From positions 1-37,758 of the forward strand of contig JAUHWU010000018.1 of the NCBI GenBank assembly GCA_030427065.1: a stretch of 37,758 bases of DNA. Reading direction: 5' to 3'. The translations under genes were made by a program, and so were the position numbers. This DNA is from Gammaproteobacteria bacterium (lineage in GTDB: Bacteria > Pseudomonadota > Gammaproteobacteria > Pseudomonadales > Pseudohongiellaceae). Below the pieces are notes generated by a model. That model was not told where the DNA came from, made no database searches, and was given only the letters and a program-made list of their open reading frames with translations. The stretch's first letter is position 1; every line of letters starts with the position of its first letter. Of this stretch, positions 23,964 through 32,767 are shown piece after piece.

Positions 23964-24635
23964 CTATCTGGAGGGATCAACAGACTCGGCAAGGGAATTG
24001 TTCTTTCTGAACCAGCCAGTAAGGGAGTATCGCCCGGTTTTTGCAGGGAGCACTTCATGGGGAAATTCTTCACTTAGAAATATCACCATTTTGCCAAAAG
24101 CCGGTTCTATCACTTCAAGAATGTCGTCAGTATCAGGATGATAAATCACCAGTTCACCGCCATCGCCTGAAAGCCATCCCGGATTCAGATATAACACCGT
24201 AGAAAGAATTCGAGTATTACTTCCCCTGAAGGCATCAAGGTGTTTTTTATAAAAAGCCCCAACCGGATAAAAGGCGTAATGACATTCATACTCAAACAAT
24301 CCGAGAAATAAATGGCGATTTAGCGCATTTCTCAGGTTTTCTATCCAGAAGAAATAATCCCTGGTTACCGGGTGGGAGCCCTCGAGCCAATAAATTTCAT
24401 CTCGACGAATAAAGTGGTTTAACTGGAAATCGTTTTCGCGCCCGACGCCGGCACGGTTAAATTTTTCATCATCCAGTGATTTCAGATGCCCCAACAGATC
24501 ATTGAGCAGGTTGTCGGGTAGAACCCCCTGCAAATTAACATAGCCATGTTTTTTCAAACTCGCAGCCGTTTTCTCAACGATCTGGGAAAAAACCGGTTCG
24601 CACTGAACAGGAGCGGCCACGTTATTTATGGACAC
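23964..24635 (-). CDS. 2OG-Fe(II) oxygenase, prolyl-hydroxylase-like
   Basis: Fe(II)- and 2-oxoglutarate-dependent dioxygenase of 223 residues with a double-stranded beta-helix core. The iron ligands are His132 and Asp134 (KKHLDAF) and His193 (EFPHEVLP); Arg202 (GRYSLTGWFR) should bind the 2-oxoglutarate carboxylate. The surrounding pattern (YAFYPVGAFYKKHLDAFRG, RILSTVLYLNPGW, DGGELVIY) matches the SM-20/PHD-like prolyl hydroxylase group. There is no signal peptide, so unlike most neighbours it should act in the cytoplasm. It could hydroxylate a protein (for example an elongation factor or ribosomal protein) or a small molecule. A terminator separates it from the ankyrin gene upstream. Confidence 0.9.
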   Translation of the reverse strand: MSINNVAAPVQCEPVFSQIVEKTAASLKKHGYVNLQGVLPDNLLNDLLGHLKSLDDEKFNRAGVGRENDFQLNHFIRRDEIYWLEGSHPVTRDYFFWIENLRNALNRHLFLGLFEYECHYAFYPVGAFYKKHLDAFRGSNTRILSTVLYLNPGWLSGDGGELVIYHPDTDDILEVIEPAFGKMVIFLSEEFPHEVLPAKTGRYSLTGWFRKNNSLAESVDPSR

Positions 24636-24664
24636 CAGCTGAATAGAATTTATAAGTCAGCATT

Positions 24665-24697
24665 AAAAAAGGGGACGCTAATGCCTCCCCTTTTTTA
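24665..24697. terminator. Terminator after the ankyrin gene
   Basis: On the minus strand GGGGA-G-GC-ATTA-GC-G-TCCCC, a stem with one mismatch and a four-base loop, is followed by TTTTTT and preceded by A residues, making it bidirectional in form. It starts 20-50 bp beyond the stop codon of the ankyrin-repeat gene. Confidence 0.85.
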
Positions 24698-24716
24698 AAC
24701 CTTAACTGAAAAACTC

Positions 24717-26222
24717 TCATTGAGGATAAGCTTCCATGAGTTTTTGTAATTGCATAGCCATCTGGGGAAGCTCTCCTATAACATCAAAAGCACCCAGTGA
24801 CTGGGTATCTGCCTTGCCAGTGGCATAATCCAGCGGGATTAATCCTCGGTTATCCTTGGCATAAAGATCAGCCCCGTTTTCAACCAGAAAAGACACAACC
24901 ACAGACCAGTTCATTCTTGCACTTGTGTGCAAAGGTGTCTCCCCATATCGCCCGCCCTTCTGATTAAGGTCGGCACCAGCATTCAACAAAACATCAAGTC
25001 CCCGCATCACATCCAGTTCGGTTTTTCCTGAACTGCGGGTATTCTCATTGGTAGATTTACTGGTCAACGCAATCATTGGTGTGACCCCATAGGCATTTGG
25101 CTGTGACCAGTCTGCTCCGTATTCAAGCAGCAGCTTCATCATTTCGGTATCCCCCATATAAGCAGCATGCTGGATCGGGGTAGCACCGGTATTCATGACA
25201 TTAAAATCATTGCCCCGGTCATAGACAATCTCGCGGGCAGGTGGATACAGCTTCAGACTCAGGTTTGGGTTGGCCCCTTTTTCAAGCAACCGTTTTGCTA
25301 CTTCGTAGGCAGTGTGCTTTTCAACAGCCGGCAGGTCACCCCGGTTACTGCGCCCTGGCACCAGATGTGTGTCGACGGCAGCATAAAGTGGCGTTCGACC
25401 AAAGTAATCCCACTGATTGATATCTGCGCCTCGCTCAATCAAGTTCATTGCCATGTCATAACGTAAATTCACCAGTGCCAATATTAACGGCGAAACATTA
25501 TCCGGGTCCGGCTTATTGATATCGGCACCGGCATCCAGCAGTGCATTTGCACAGGCAATACAGTTTTCACGCACCGCATATAAAAGTGGCGTCAAACCGC
25601 CGGTCTTCATATCTTTCATGCGCGGCTCTGACGTTACCCGACGTTCCCAGTTACGATCTATACCGCGAACATCAACCTGGGCACCGTTTTCAATCAGGAA
25701 CGCTACCATCTCAGGGTGCTTTCTGGCGGCAGCCCAATGCAAGGCCGACTGACCACCCCAGCCTTCAACGGCATTCACATCAGCACCATTGTCCAGTAAC
25801 AGTTTAGCTGCGGCGACATTGCCAGTACGAGCCACAGCCATTAAAGCCGTTTGCCCTTCCGGATTTGCCGCCTCGGGATCCGCGCCGGCTTCAAGCAACA
25901 GGCTGATCATTTCCAGATCACCTTTGGTGGCCGCTTCTCCCAAAGGAGAGGATCCATAATCATTACGGGTATCAGGGTCAGCTTCAGCACGAATCAATCG
26001 TTGCGCAAGCTCAAGCTCGCCATAATAGGCGGCCCAGTGTAATGCTGTCGTCCCATCAACAGAGGGCCGGTTAACATCGACACCGGAATCGATCAGGGCA
26101 ATAGCAGCGTTTACCTGCTGTGTTTCAGCCAGTGATACCAGTGATTCCTGTGCCGCAGAAACAATAAAACTGGCTAAAACCAGGGTTGCCAGTAGCAGTA
26201 GATTGCGGATAAATATTTTCAT
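24717..26222 (-). CDS. Secreted ankyrin-repeat protein
   Basis: Protein of 501 residues with a signal peptide (IRNLLLLATLVLASFIVSAA, cleavage before QESLV). The rest is built of about ten ankyrin repeats, for example GTTALHWAAYYGELELAQRLI, GQTALMAVARTGNVAAAKLLL, GQSALHWAAARKHPEMVAFLI, GLTPLLYAVRENCIACANALL, GATPIQHAAYMGDTEMMKLLL and GETPLHTSARMNWSVVVSFLV. Two repeats are separated by longer loops (around residues 185-210 and 285-345). Ankyrin domains bind proteins; no enzyme domain is seen. It lies only 39 bp after the DUF1552 gene, so the two are almost certainly co-transcribed, which suggests that the ankyrin protein is a periplasmic scaffold for the DUF1552/DUF1592 proteins. This is inference from context. 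Confidence 0.9.
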   Translation of the reverse strand: MKIFIRNLLLLATLVLASFIVSAAQESLVSLAETQQVNAAIALIDSGVDVNRPSVDGTTALHWAAYYGELELAQRLIRAEADPDTRNDYGSSPLGEAATKGDLEMISLLLEAGADPEAANPEGQTALMAVARTGNVAAAKLLLDNGADVNAVEGWGGQSALHWAAARKHPEMVAFLIENGAQVDVRGIDRNWERRVTSEPRMKDMKTGGLTPLLYAVRENCIACANALLDAGADINKPDPDNVSPLILALVNLRYDMAMNLIERGADINQWDYFGRTPLYAAVDTHLVPGRSNRGDLPAVEKHTAYEVAKRLLEKGANPNLSLKLYPPAREIVYDRGNDFNVMNTGATPIQHAAYMGDTEMMKLLLEYGADWSQPNAYGVTPMIALTSKSTNENTRSSGKTELDVMRGLDVLLNAGADLNQKGGRYGETPLHTSARMNWSVVVSFLVENGADLYAKDNRGLIPLDYATGKADTQSLGAFDVIGELPQMAMQLQKLMEAYPQ

Positions 26223-26261
26223 AACACTCCAGTAAAACCTGTTCTTCGCTGAATACTGTTC

Positions 26262-27542
26262 CTAGACTTCAGAGAGCAGACCAGTGCTATCGCCGAAAGA
26301 TTCCACCTGGACATTGGCGCGGTCCAGAATGGTATGCATCATATTTGCCAGCGGCGTGTCCTGCGCATATTTCAGATGTTGCCCCCCTTTAATTCGGCCA
26401 TTTGCCTTGCCCAGTATTACTGAGGGGACTTTGTCATTATTGTGAAGGTTGCTGTTCGCCATACAGCTTCCATAAAGAATGAGTGAGTTATCCAGCACTG
26501 TCCCCTGGGTATCAGGCATTGCTGCAAGCTTGCCAACGAAGCGTGCAAATGATGAGGCATACCATGCCTGTACACGAGTCAGACGCTCCAGTTTTGACGG
26601 ATCATCCTGGTGATGGGAAAGTGGATGGAAGGCATCAGAAATACCGATGTGATTATAGGTACGCATGCTGACTTCGCGATCAGACATAAATGTAGCGACT
26701 CTGGTCAGATCTGCCTGATAAGCCAACGCCATCAGGTCATACATCAGATCCAGATGGGCTGGAAAATCGCCAGGTACGCCCAATGGCGCATCCGGAATAT
26801 CAATGTGAGACAGATCCTGTTCAGCCAATTTGTCCATTTGCTTTTCAATCTCACGAACCGACTCGAGATACTCACCCATCAGGATGCGGTCACTGGCACC
26901 CAGTTCCTTGTTCAGGGAAGAGGCATCTTCCATAACCAGATCCAGTAACGAAGTGGTTTCTCCGGCGATCGCATCTCTTTCCTGGGCGGTATCTCCCTGA
27001 CCAAACATGCGGAAATACAGTTTTCTGGGATTCGACTCCATCGGTAGAGGCTGTGTTGGTGTGCGAAACGCAATAGTAGAAGAATAACTTCCTCCATTGG
27101 CACCACTGGTAGAAAGCTCAAGAGAAGGGAATGGCGTTTCACCCCCCAGGCTACGCGCGGCCAACTGGTCAACACTGATTCCATCTTCAGGATTATTGGT
27201 CCCTTCAGGGGCAACACAGCGTAACCAGGTACCTGCCGTAATAGCATGAGGATCCGGACTCTCAGCCGGTTTGTTTCGCAGGTCACTGATCACAGTCATA
27301 TGACTTTTATAATCTGCCAGCGACGCCAGAATCGGACTCATCTCAAAAGCCGAACCGGTCTCGGTCGGGGTCCAGTTCTGGTATACAGCACCATGAGGAA
27401 TATAAACAAAACCCAGGCGCAACTTGGCAGCTGGCTGCGCTGATGCCGCCGGGATCATCGCATCCAGAAAAGGTAATGCAATACTGGCTCCTGCACCTTT
27501 CAGCACCTTGCGTCGTGATAAATGTTTCTTGCTTATAAACAT
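26262..27542 (-). CDS. DUF1552 (HXXSHH) protein, Tat-exported
   Basis: Member of the DUF1552 family, whose Pfam name HXXSHH refers to the motif HPLSHH found here at residues 306-311. The protein has 426 residues. The start SRRKVLKGAGASIALPFLDAMIP is a twin-arginine signal, so it should be exported folded to the periplasm. Other typical stretches are LRLGFVYIPHGAVYQNWTP, the SDLRNKPA and DPHA region, GISVDQLAA, and the C-terminal LILYGSCMANSNLHNNDKVPSVILG. The function is unknown; the histidine-rich motif suggests a metal site. These proteins are usually encoded next to DUF1592-type cytochromes, as here (135 bp downstream of it). A signal of this kind implies cofactor loading in the cytoplasm. 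Confidence 0.92.
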   Translation of the reverse strand: MFISKKHLSRRKVLKGAGASIALPFLDAMIPAASAQPAAKLRLGFVYIPHGAVYQNWTPTETGSAFEMSPILASLADYKSHMTVISDLRNKPAESPDPHAITAGTWLRCVAPEGTNNPEDGISVDQLAARSLGGETPFPSLELSTSGANGGSYSSTIAFRTPTQPLPMESNPRKLYFRMFGQGDTAQERDAIAGETTSLLDLVMEDASSLNKELGASDRILMGEYLESVREIEKQMDKLAEQDLSHIDIPDAPLGVPGDFPAHLDLMYDLMALAYQADLTRVATFMSDREVSMRTYNHIGISDAFHPLSHHQDDPSKLERLTRVQAWYASSFARFVGKLAAMPDTQGTVLDNSLILYGSCMANSNLHNNDKVPSVILGKANGRIKGGQHLKYAQDTPLANMMHTILDRANVQVESFGDSTGLLSEV

Positions 27543-27677
27543 CAGGTTTCTCCCTGTCTACTCTCTAATTACTTTTATGTTCAGCTTAACATCTGGTTTA
27601 TAAATGTTCAGTTTAAAATGCTTCCCGCTCTTTTTTGAAGAGCCATAATTCATGGAAAAACATTGTGGTTTTGACAA

Positions 27678-30119
27678 TTATTTCAATGCTATGCCAAGTT
27701 CTTCAATCTTTGTTGGTGCTTCCTTATACAGAAACTGGTCAGTGCTGACGATGCTCTGAACGATATCATAGAATTCAAAATTGGTTTGCGCAGCAGAATT
27801 TACAATTTCCCGTACTGATGGCATATCCTCAGCTTCGATCGGCCTGCCCAGCGCATACATCAAAAGCTTTTCTACCAGATTCTGTACGAACAGCTGCGGC
27901 CTTTCCAGCAACGCATTACGCAAGTCTTCAACGCCTGTAATATCTGTGCCATCTGGCAAAACGCCATAGGTATCTATTGGCACACCTGCCATCCTGTCTA
28001 CAGTTCGGCTACGGCCAACAGCATCAAAACCATCAAGAGCAAACCCCAGCGGATCTATAATGCCATGACAGCCGGCACAACTTGGATTATCACGATGCGC
28101 TTCAAGGCGCCCTCTCACAGTTTTCGGTGCCTCTCCTGCCCTGTTTTCTGGCAAGGCTTCAACATTGGGCGGTGGCAGAGGCGGAGGCGTACCAGTAATG
28201 TGTTCAAGCACATAAGCACCACGTAATACCGGTGATGTACGATCCGGATAAGCGGATACCATCAACACGCCACCTTTGCCAAGAAGCCCATAACGATCAG
28301 GGTCCAACACCGGCACTTTTCGGAACTCATCCCCTTTCACAGTCTGATCACCGTAATGCAACGCCAGACGCTCGTTCATATACGTAAATTTGGCACTGAG
28401 CATTTCGGTGACATCCCTGTTATCCAGTAAGATCTCCTTCACAAAAAGCGCTATTTCCTTTTTGAACAGCTCCCGAATTCCAGAATCAACATCCCGGAAA
28501 ATAGCCGGATCAGGGTCAATTTCGTCCAGTCCACCCATATTCAGCCACTGGTAGGCAAAATTCGATGCCAGGGTTTCGGCTTTGGGATCCTGCAGCATTC
28601 TTACAACCTGTTCAGATAATACTTCCGGTGTTGACAGTTTGCCGGCATCGGCGAGATCCAGCAGGGTATCGTCAGGGATACTGCTCCACAGGAAGAATGA
28701 TAGCCGTGAAGCCAGTTCATGTTCGCTCAACGCAAATATTGAGCCGGGGCTGGCTCCTTCAGGAAGCTGCTCTACACGATAAAGAAATTTTGGACTGGCA
28801 ATGACTGCTGTAAGCGCACGACGAATTCCCATGTCAAAACCTTCATTGAAATTTGCCTGCTCAAAAACCTGTATTAACCTGTCGATATCAGAGGCACTGA
28901 CCTGACCTCTGAAAGCCTTGCGGGTCATGTTGGTAATTATTTCCTCAGCACAGGCATCAACATTGGAAAAGTCTTCAGGATAGCAACTGAAAATCCTGTT
29001 GCGTGCTGGTGTGGCACTAAGGCCGGCAGTATTAAATGGTCCCTGAATTTCAAATGAACTCAGGCCGATGACATTTTCGCCTACCGCTGATGGCTGCAAG
29101 CGATACAGCCTGCCTTCGTACTCGGCAAAAGAGCGATGAATAAAAGTGACGGCAACAGTATGCGGCCCTGCTTCAGCAACGAAAGGAATATTTTTCAACC
29201 TGGCGTTAATAGCATCTACCGCTGTATCACCGATCTGATCAATAGCCTTAAGGTCTTCGGCGCCACCAATATCCATTTCAAAAAAACGCTCGCCGTCATA
29301 AGTGGCAATGACTGTATGGGTAAATTCCTGATTAAAAACCCATAGCCTGGAGGCCAGGTTGCCGATATTAAGTACGTATTCACCGTCAGCAGGGAAATAA
29401 TGTTCTACTGCAAGGCCCCCTCTGGTTCCCAGCGGCAAGCCCGCCCGGTGTGCATATTGATTGCCATCGGCATTGTAAGTAGTCCCCCCGGGCCTTGCAT
29501 TTGGGTTGCCTATAGCCTGGGAAGCAACCACTCTGGCAGAGTTTATAGACTGCTCCAGAAATGCTGGTGACACCCTTAGTGCCTGGGCTACGTTATCAAA
29601 ACCCTCTACGGAATCATCCAGTGGCAGCAAGGCCGCAGCGTCAACCTCTATACCAAGAAGGTCACGAATGGCATTGGCGTATTCTTTTCGGTTAAGACGA
29701 TGCATGCCCACATGCCCGACATGTCGCTCATATGTGCCGGCGTGATCGAGATAACTCTCCAGCCAACTAACAAATTCATCGGTATCGGCGTTATCCGGTC
29801 GATCAGCCCCGGCAGGCGGCATAAGGCGTCCGCGCAGCTTGAGAACAACCTTTTCCCAAACGCCAACGTTATCCGCAATTTCTTCCGGGGTCATGAGATC
29901 AAATGCCAGGCTACCTGCCCAGTCCTCAAAGTTATGACAATCCATGCAGTTTTCCTGCAGAAAACCGAAATATTCATCAGATTCGTTAAAGCGATCAAAA
30001 CTACTCGCAATTTCTACAGCTTCTTCACTTGCCGCAGCAAAAATGCCGAATGCGGGCAAGCCCAGCACACCAATAAACACTGTTTTGAGAAGATTCATTT
30101 TGTTGATTGCTAAATTCAT
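27678..30119 (-). CDS. DUF1592-group protein with two CxxCH motifs
   Basis: Large secreted protein of 813 residues made of the DUF1587, DUF1595, DUF1592, DUF1588 and DUF1585 modules in their usual order. It starts with an uncleaved-looking hydrophobic signal (LLKTVFIGVLGLPAFGIFAAA). The first CxxCH is CMDCH at residues 58-62, and a second, CAGCH, is at 681-685 inside the DUF1588 module (HRDNPSCAGCHGIIDPLGFAL). GMHRLNRKEYANAIRDLLGIEVD is the DUF1587 hallmark and RLSFFLWSSIPDD the DUF1592 one. Two CxxCH motifs predict two covalent haems and electron transfer. No reaction has been assigned to the family. It is encoded just upstream of its usual partner, DUF1552. A second in-frame ATG (30098) is an alternative start. 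Confidence 0.92.
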   Translation of the reverse strand: MNLAINKMNLLKTVFIGVLGLPAFGIFAAASEEAVEIASSFDRFNESDEYFGFLQENCMDCHNFEDWAGSLAFDLMTPEEIADNVGVWEKVVLKLRGRLMPPAGADRPDNADTDEFVSWLESYLDHAGTYERHVGHVGMHRLNRKEYANAIRDLLGIEVDAAALLPLDDSVEGFDNVAQALRVSPAFLEQSINSARVVASQAIGNPNARPGGTTYNADGNQYAHRAGLPLGTRGGLAVEHYFPADGEYVLNIGNLASRLWVFNQEFTHTVIATYDGERFFEMDIGGAEDLKAIDQIGDTAVDAINARLKNIPFVAEAGPHTVAVTFIHRSFAEYEGRLYRLQPSAVGENVIGLSSFEIQGPFNTAGLSATPARNRIFSCYPEDFSNVDACAEEIITNMTRKAFRGQVSASDIDRLIQVFEQANFNEGFDMGIRRALTAVIASPKFLYRVEQLPEGASPGSIFALSEHELASRLSFFLWSSIPDDTLLDLADAGKLSTPEVLSEQVVRMLQDPKAETLASNFAYQWLNMGGLDEIDPDPAIFRDVDSGIRELFKKEIALFVKEILLDNRDVTEMLSAKFTYMNERLALHYGDQTVKGDEFRKVPVLDPDRYGLLGKGGVLMVSAYPDRTSPVLRGAYVLEHITGTPPPLPPPNVEALPENRAGEAPKTVRGRLEAHRDNPSCAGCHGIIDPLGFALDGFDAVGRSRTVDRMAGVPIDTYGVLPDGTDITGVEDLRNALLERPQLFVQNLVEKLLMYALGRPIEAEDMPSVREIVNSAAQTNFEFYDIVQSIVSTDQFLYKEAPTKIEELGIALK

Positions 30120-30297
30120 AACTTGGTTGTTTCTCTATATTTCCTGTTTCTATTTTTTACAGCAATATCTTTCAGGGCTATGACTGTATAGACCGGCACT
30201 TGTACCACTCCTTTCCAGCCTCTGACTTATCTGTCCTCGAAATCTCATCGGTTTTTCATCAGTCACTCATCAATTTTTCCGCAAAAGAGGCTCGCTG

Positions 30298-31215
30298 TTA
30301 TGGAAATCCACCGCCAATCTGACGTCCATTTCTCAAGTGACCGTAAAAGCTTCGAAAGCCCTGGTCGAGAAATGCACTGGCATCACCCCATTCAGGCTTG
30401 AGTCCCCGGGCGGGATTGGCAATAACGACTTCCTCGGCACTTCGACTTTGTCGCAACAGTGACACCATCTCCGCTTTCAGATCATCATAGAGAGCATGCA
30501 GCTCATCAAATTCAGCTTTACCCAGCAACGGGCCGGACGCAGGGACAATGACAGTCCTGTCATCAACCAGTTGCTCCAGAGTCTCATAGGCATCCGTCAA
30601 GCCGCCGATAAAGCCATTAGTGGTTTCATCCACAGTAGCCCAACCATCGGCAACAATTGCCGGGCCCGTATAGAGCACGTTGGTATCCTTGACCAGCATA
30701 TAAAGATCACCATCGGTGTGAGCCTGCAATAGATAGCCAATTTCTATCGTGTCGTCACGAAAGGGCCTCTCAATCTTGCCCCAGTAAAAAGTGAGTGTAG
30801 GTAGCTGCTCTTTCATCATCGGTGTATGGACAATAGTTTCACCACGCTCGCGAATCGTTGTACCCAGCCATTGCCTGGTGTTTTCATGGGCAAGTATTTC
30901 AACCCCCTGTTGACCCAGAATGGCATTCAGTCCTGTCACTTCCGGATGCCAATGACTCAGGATCAGCGTCTTGATGTTATCAACAGCGGTTTCCTCTTTA
31001 ACAAACCCGAGATATTCACGGGCATATTGCGCTGGCACGCCATCAAACAGAATGAGCCCGTCTGTATCAGCTGCAACCACAGTATTCCCTGCAGGCCCTT
31101 CAATCAGGTAAATATATTCTGCCAGGGGTCGAATTTTGAAATTCTCTGCTGCAAATGACGTGCTGGCAGAAAAGATCAGCAATAGCGTAGTCATTATTCT
31201 TAGCATTGTGTTCAC
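30298..31215 (-). CDS. Secreted MBL-fold protein with degenerate metal site
   Basis: Metallo-beta-lactamase-fold protein of 305 residues with a signal peptide (RIMTTLLLIFSASTSFA, cleavage before AENFK). The fold pattern is clear: YIYLIEGPAGNTVVAADTDGLILFDGV, IKTLILSHWHPEVTGLNAIL, YLLQAHTDGDLYMLV and VLYTGPAIVADGW. The canonical HxHxDH is changed to His88-Trp-His90-Pro-Glu92-Val93, the usual Asp after the GD motif is absent (TGPAIV), and the last His is Ser228 (PASGPL); His166 remains. Normal two-metal hydrolysis is therefore doubtful, and a different metal site or a non-catalytic role is likely. It is the first gene of the leftward run, 178 bp before the DUF1592 gene. Confidence 0.85.
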   Translation of the reverse strand: MNTMLRIMTTLLLIFSASTSFAAENFKIRPLAEYIYLIEGPAGNTVVAADTDGLILFDGVPAQYAREYLGFVKEETAVDNIKTLILSHWHPEVTGLNAILGQQGVEILAHENTRQWLGTTIRERGETIVHTPMMKEQLPTLTFYWGKIERPFRDDTIEIGYLLQAHTDGDLYMLVKDTNVLYTGPAIVADGWATVDETTNGFIGGLTDAYETLEQLVDDRTVIVPASGPLLGKAEFDELHALYDDLKAEMVSLLRQSRSAEEVVIANPARGLKPEWGDASAFLDQGFRSFYGHLRNGRQIGGGFP

Positions 31216-31729
31216 CTGTTTTCGATTGTTTTCGATTGTTTTCTAACTAATTATCTGACGGTTACAGACATTTCCTGTATCAACCATCAGCCGGTAGTGA
31301 TTTTTAATTTAACGTGGTCAGCGTTACTGGCTGCCTGTTTCTTGTGTTCCCGTACTTAAAAATTGCGATGTCTAACAGGATTATCAGTAGGTTTACGAAT
31401 ATCCACCTCTAACAGATTAGACAACTGGGTCCCTCAAAGATTTTCACCATACAGCTATTTTTTTATTTTAATTTCAATAACTTATTATTATTGATCAATT
31501 TTCAAAACCCTGAGAATTCCCCACTCTAATCAATCTTAATCAAGGAATTATGCAAATAAAGTGCAATCCATGGCTATGCCGAATACACTATAATCAGTGT
31601 CTTGATGATAAATCCTCTCAACACTATAAGCCAGAGATAGTGTTTAAAATTCAACAGCTTATTATATTTCTCCAGCGCTTTGACAATTGCCTGTTGTGAG
31701 ATCCTGCTGGCTTGCTTTAGAGTGTCTTC
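31216..31729. other. Divergent intergenic region
   Basis: No gene is seen in 514 bp. A 10-bp unit TTTTCGATTG is repeated 2.5 times (about 31218-31242) right before the MBL-fold gene. AT-rich sequence lies at 31440-31500. On the plus strand TATAAT (31589-31594) is a good -10 for the gene at 31730, with no clear -35. In the predicted leader, AACACTA (31620-31626) and TAGTGTT (31638-31644) form a 7-bp stem. Confidence 0.45.
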
Positions 31730-32728
31730 ATGATGTTTTCAAAACGGCTTGTAAGTTCACTGCGCCATACTTTGGCCTGCCTGGCCACAAGTTTGCCATT
31801 GCTCCTATCTCCCGGGGCTGCCGGGGCTGATAATCGTGAAGTGGAAACCGTAGATGAAAATGTACCGGCCGTTTTTGGACTTGGCTGGCTCGACCAAACC
31901 CAGTCCTTTGCCTCCGAATCTGCCAATGCACTGGCCAACCAACTGGATCGGTTTTTTGGTGTTCAGCGCAGTGATATTGAAGCGGCTTACTCGGCCCTGC
32001 GCGTCACTGCAACGGAATCCTGGAATGATATTGATGACTTTGACAGTGGACTACGCCTGCGTGGAAAGGTTCATCTGCCCCGCATTAATGAACGCATCAG
32101 CCTTATTTTTTCAGAGGAAGATGGCGATGGCACAAGCTACTATTCCGGCAACAATGCATCCATTGCACAACAGGAATCCACCCGGGTAAACCTTGAAGTT
32201 AACCTGGCCGATGAAAGTGCCCATCGCCTTTTCTTCAGGGTAGGAATGCGTTCCGGCCTGAAAGGCAGAGTCAGTATGCGTTACCGTTACGAGCCGGTTA
32301 CCCAAGGCAATACCATCAATCGTTTTACCCAGTCTATATACTTCAAGGATGGTGATGGCTTCGGCAGTTTTTCCCGTTATCAGCTCGACCACGTCCTGAA
32401 TGAAGAATCCCTGATACGATGGACCAATGATGTGCGCTTTGAAGAATCATTCACTGGCTCTGAATACACCTCCTCCCTCGAGTTCCTGCAGTTAAGATCC
32501 AGCCAGACAGCAATGTCCTGGTACGCCAGGGTCAATGGCGAAACCAGCCCGGGCTTTGTCGCCAGTTATGATCTTGGTGTCCGCATCAGAAAAAATATTT
32601 CCAGAGAATGGCTTTTCCTGGAACTCGAGCCAGGCTATACCTGGCGCAAGCAGGCTTATAATATTGCCCGTGAAGGAACACCCTATATTGTATTACGACT
32701 GGAAATGGCCATTGGCACCTTTAACTGA
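31730..32728 (+). CDS. Putative outer-membrane beta-barrel protein
   Basis: Unrecognised protein of 332 residues. A signal peptide is apparent (basic start, then LACLATSLPLLLSPGAAGA, cleavage near GADNRE). The mature region has an acidic start, a segment that may form a helix (ASESANALANQLDRFFG), and then a series of amphipathic strands with aromatic residues typical of barrels: SGLRLRGKVHLPRINERISLIF, RLFFRVGMRSGLKGRVSMRYRYEPV, FTQSIYFKDGDGFGSFSRYQLD, TAMSWYARVNGE, WLFLELEPGYTWRK and a last strand PYIVLRLEMAIGTF. The antiporter gene starts 39 bp downstream in the same direction. Location in the outer membrane is inferred from strand pattern only. Confidence 0.6.
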   Translation: MMFSKRLVSSLRHTLACLATSLPLLLSPGAAGADNREVETVDENVPAVFGLGWLDQTQSFASESANALANQLDRFFGVQRSDIEAAYSALRVTATESWNDIDDFDSGLRLRGKVHLPRINERISLIFSEEDGDGTSYYSGNNASIAQQESTRVNLEVNLADESAHRLFFRVGMRSGLKGRVSMRYRYEPVTQGNTINRFTQSIYFKDGDGFGSFSRYQLDHVLNEESLIRWTNDVRFEESFTGSEYTSSLEFLQLRSSQTAMSWYARVNGETSPGFVASYDLGVRIRKNISREWLFLELEPGYTWRKQAYNIAREGTPYIVLRLEMAIGTFN

Positions 32729-32767
32729 AAAAACAGTTTGAACTGTCTGGGGTATCTGTATAGTTAA

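Noticed and set aside
24767-25807. Several open frames opposite the ankyrin gene
   Set aside because: They mirror the strongly repetitive ankyrin coding sequence and have no independent start signals; they are shadows.
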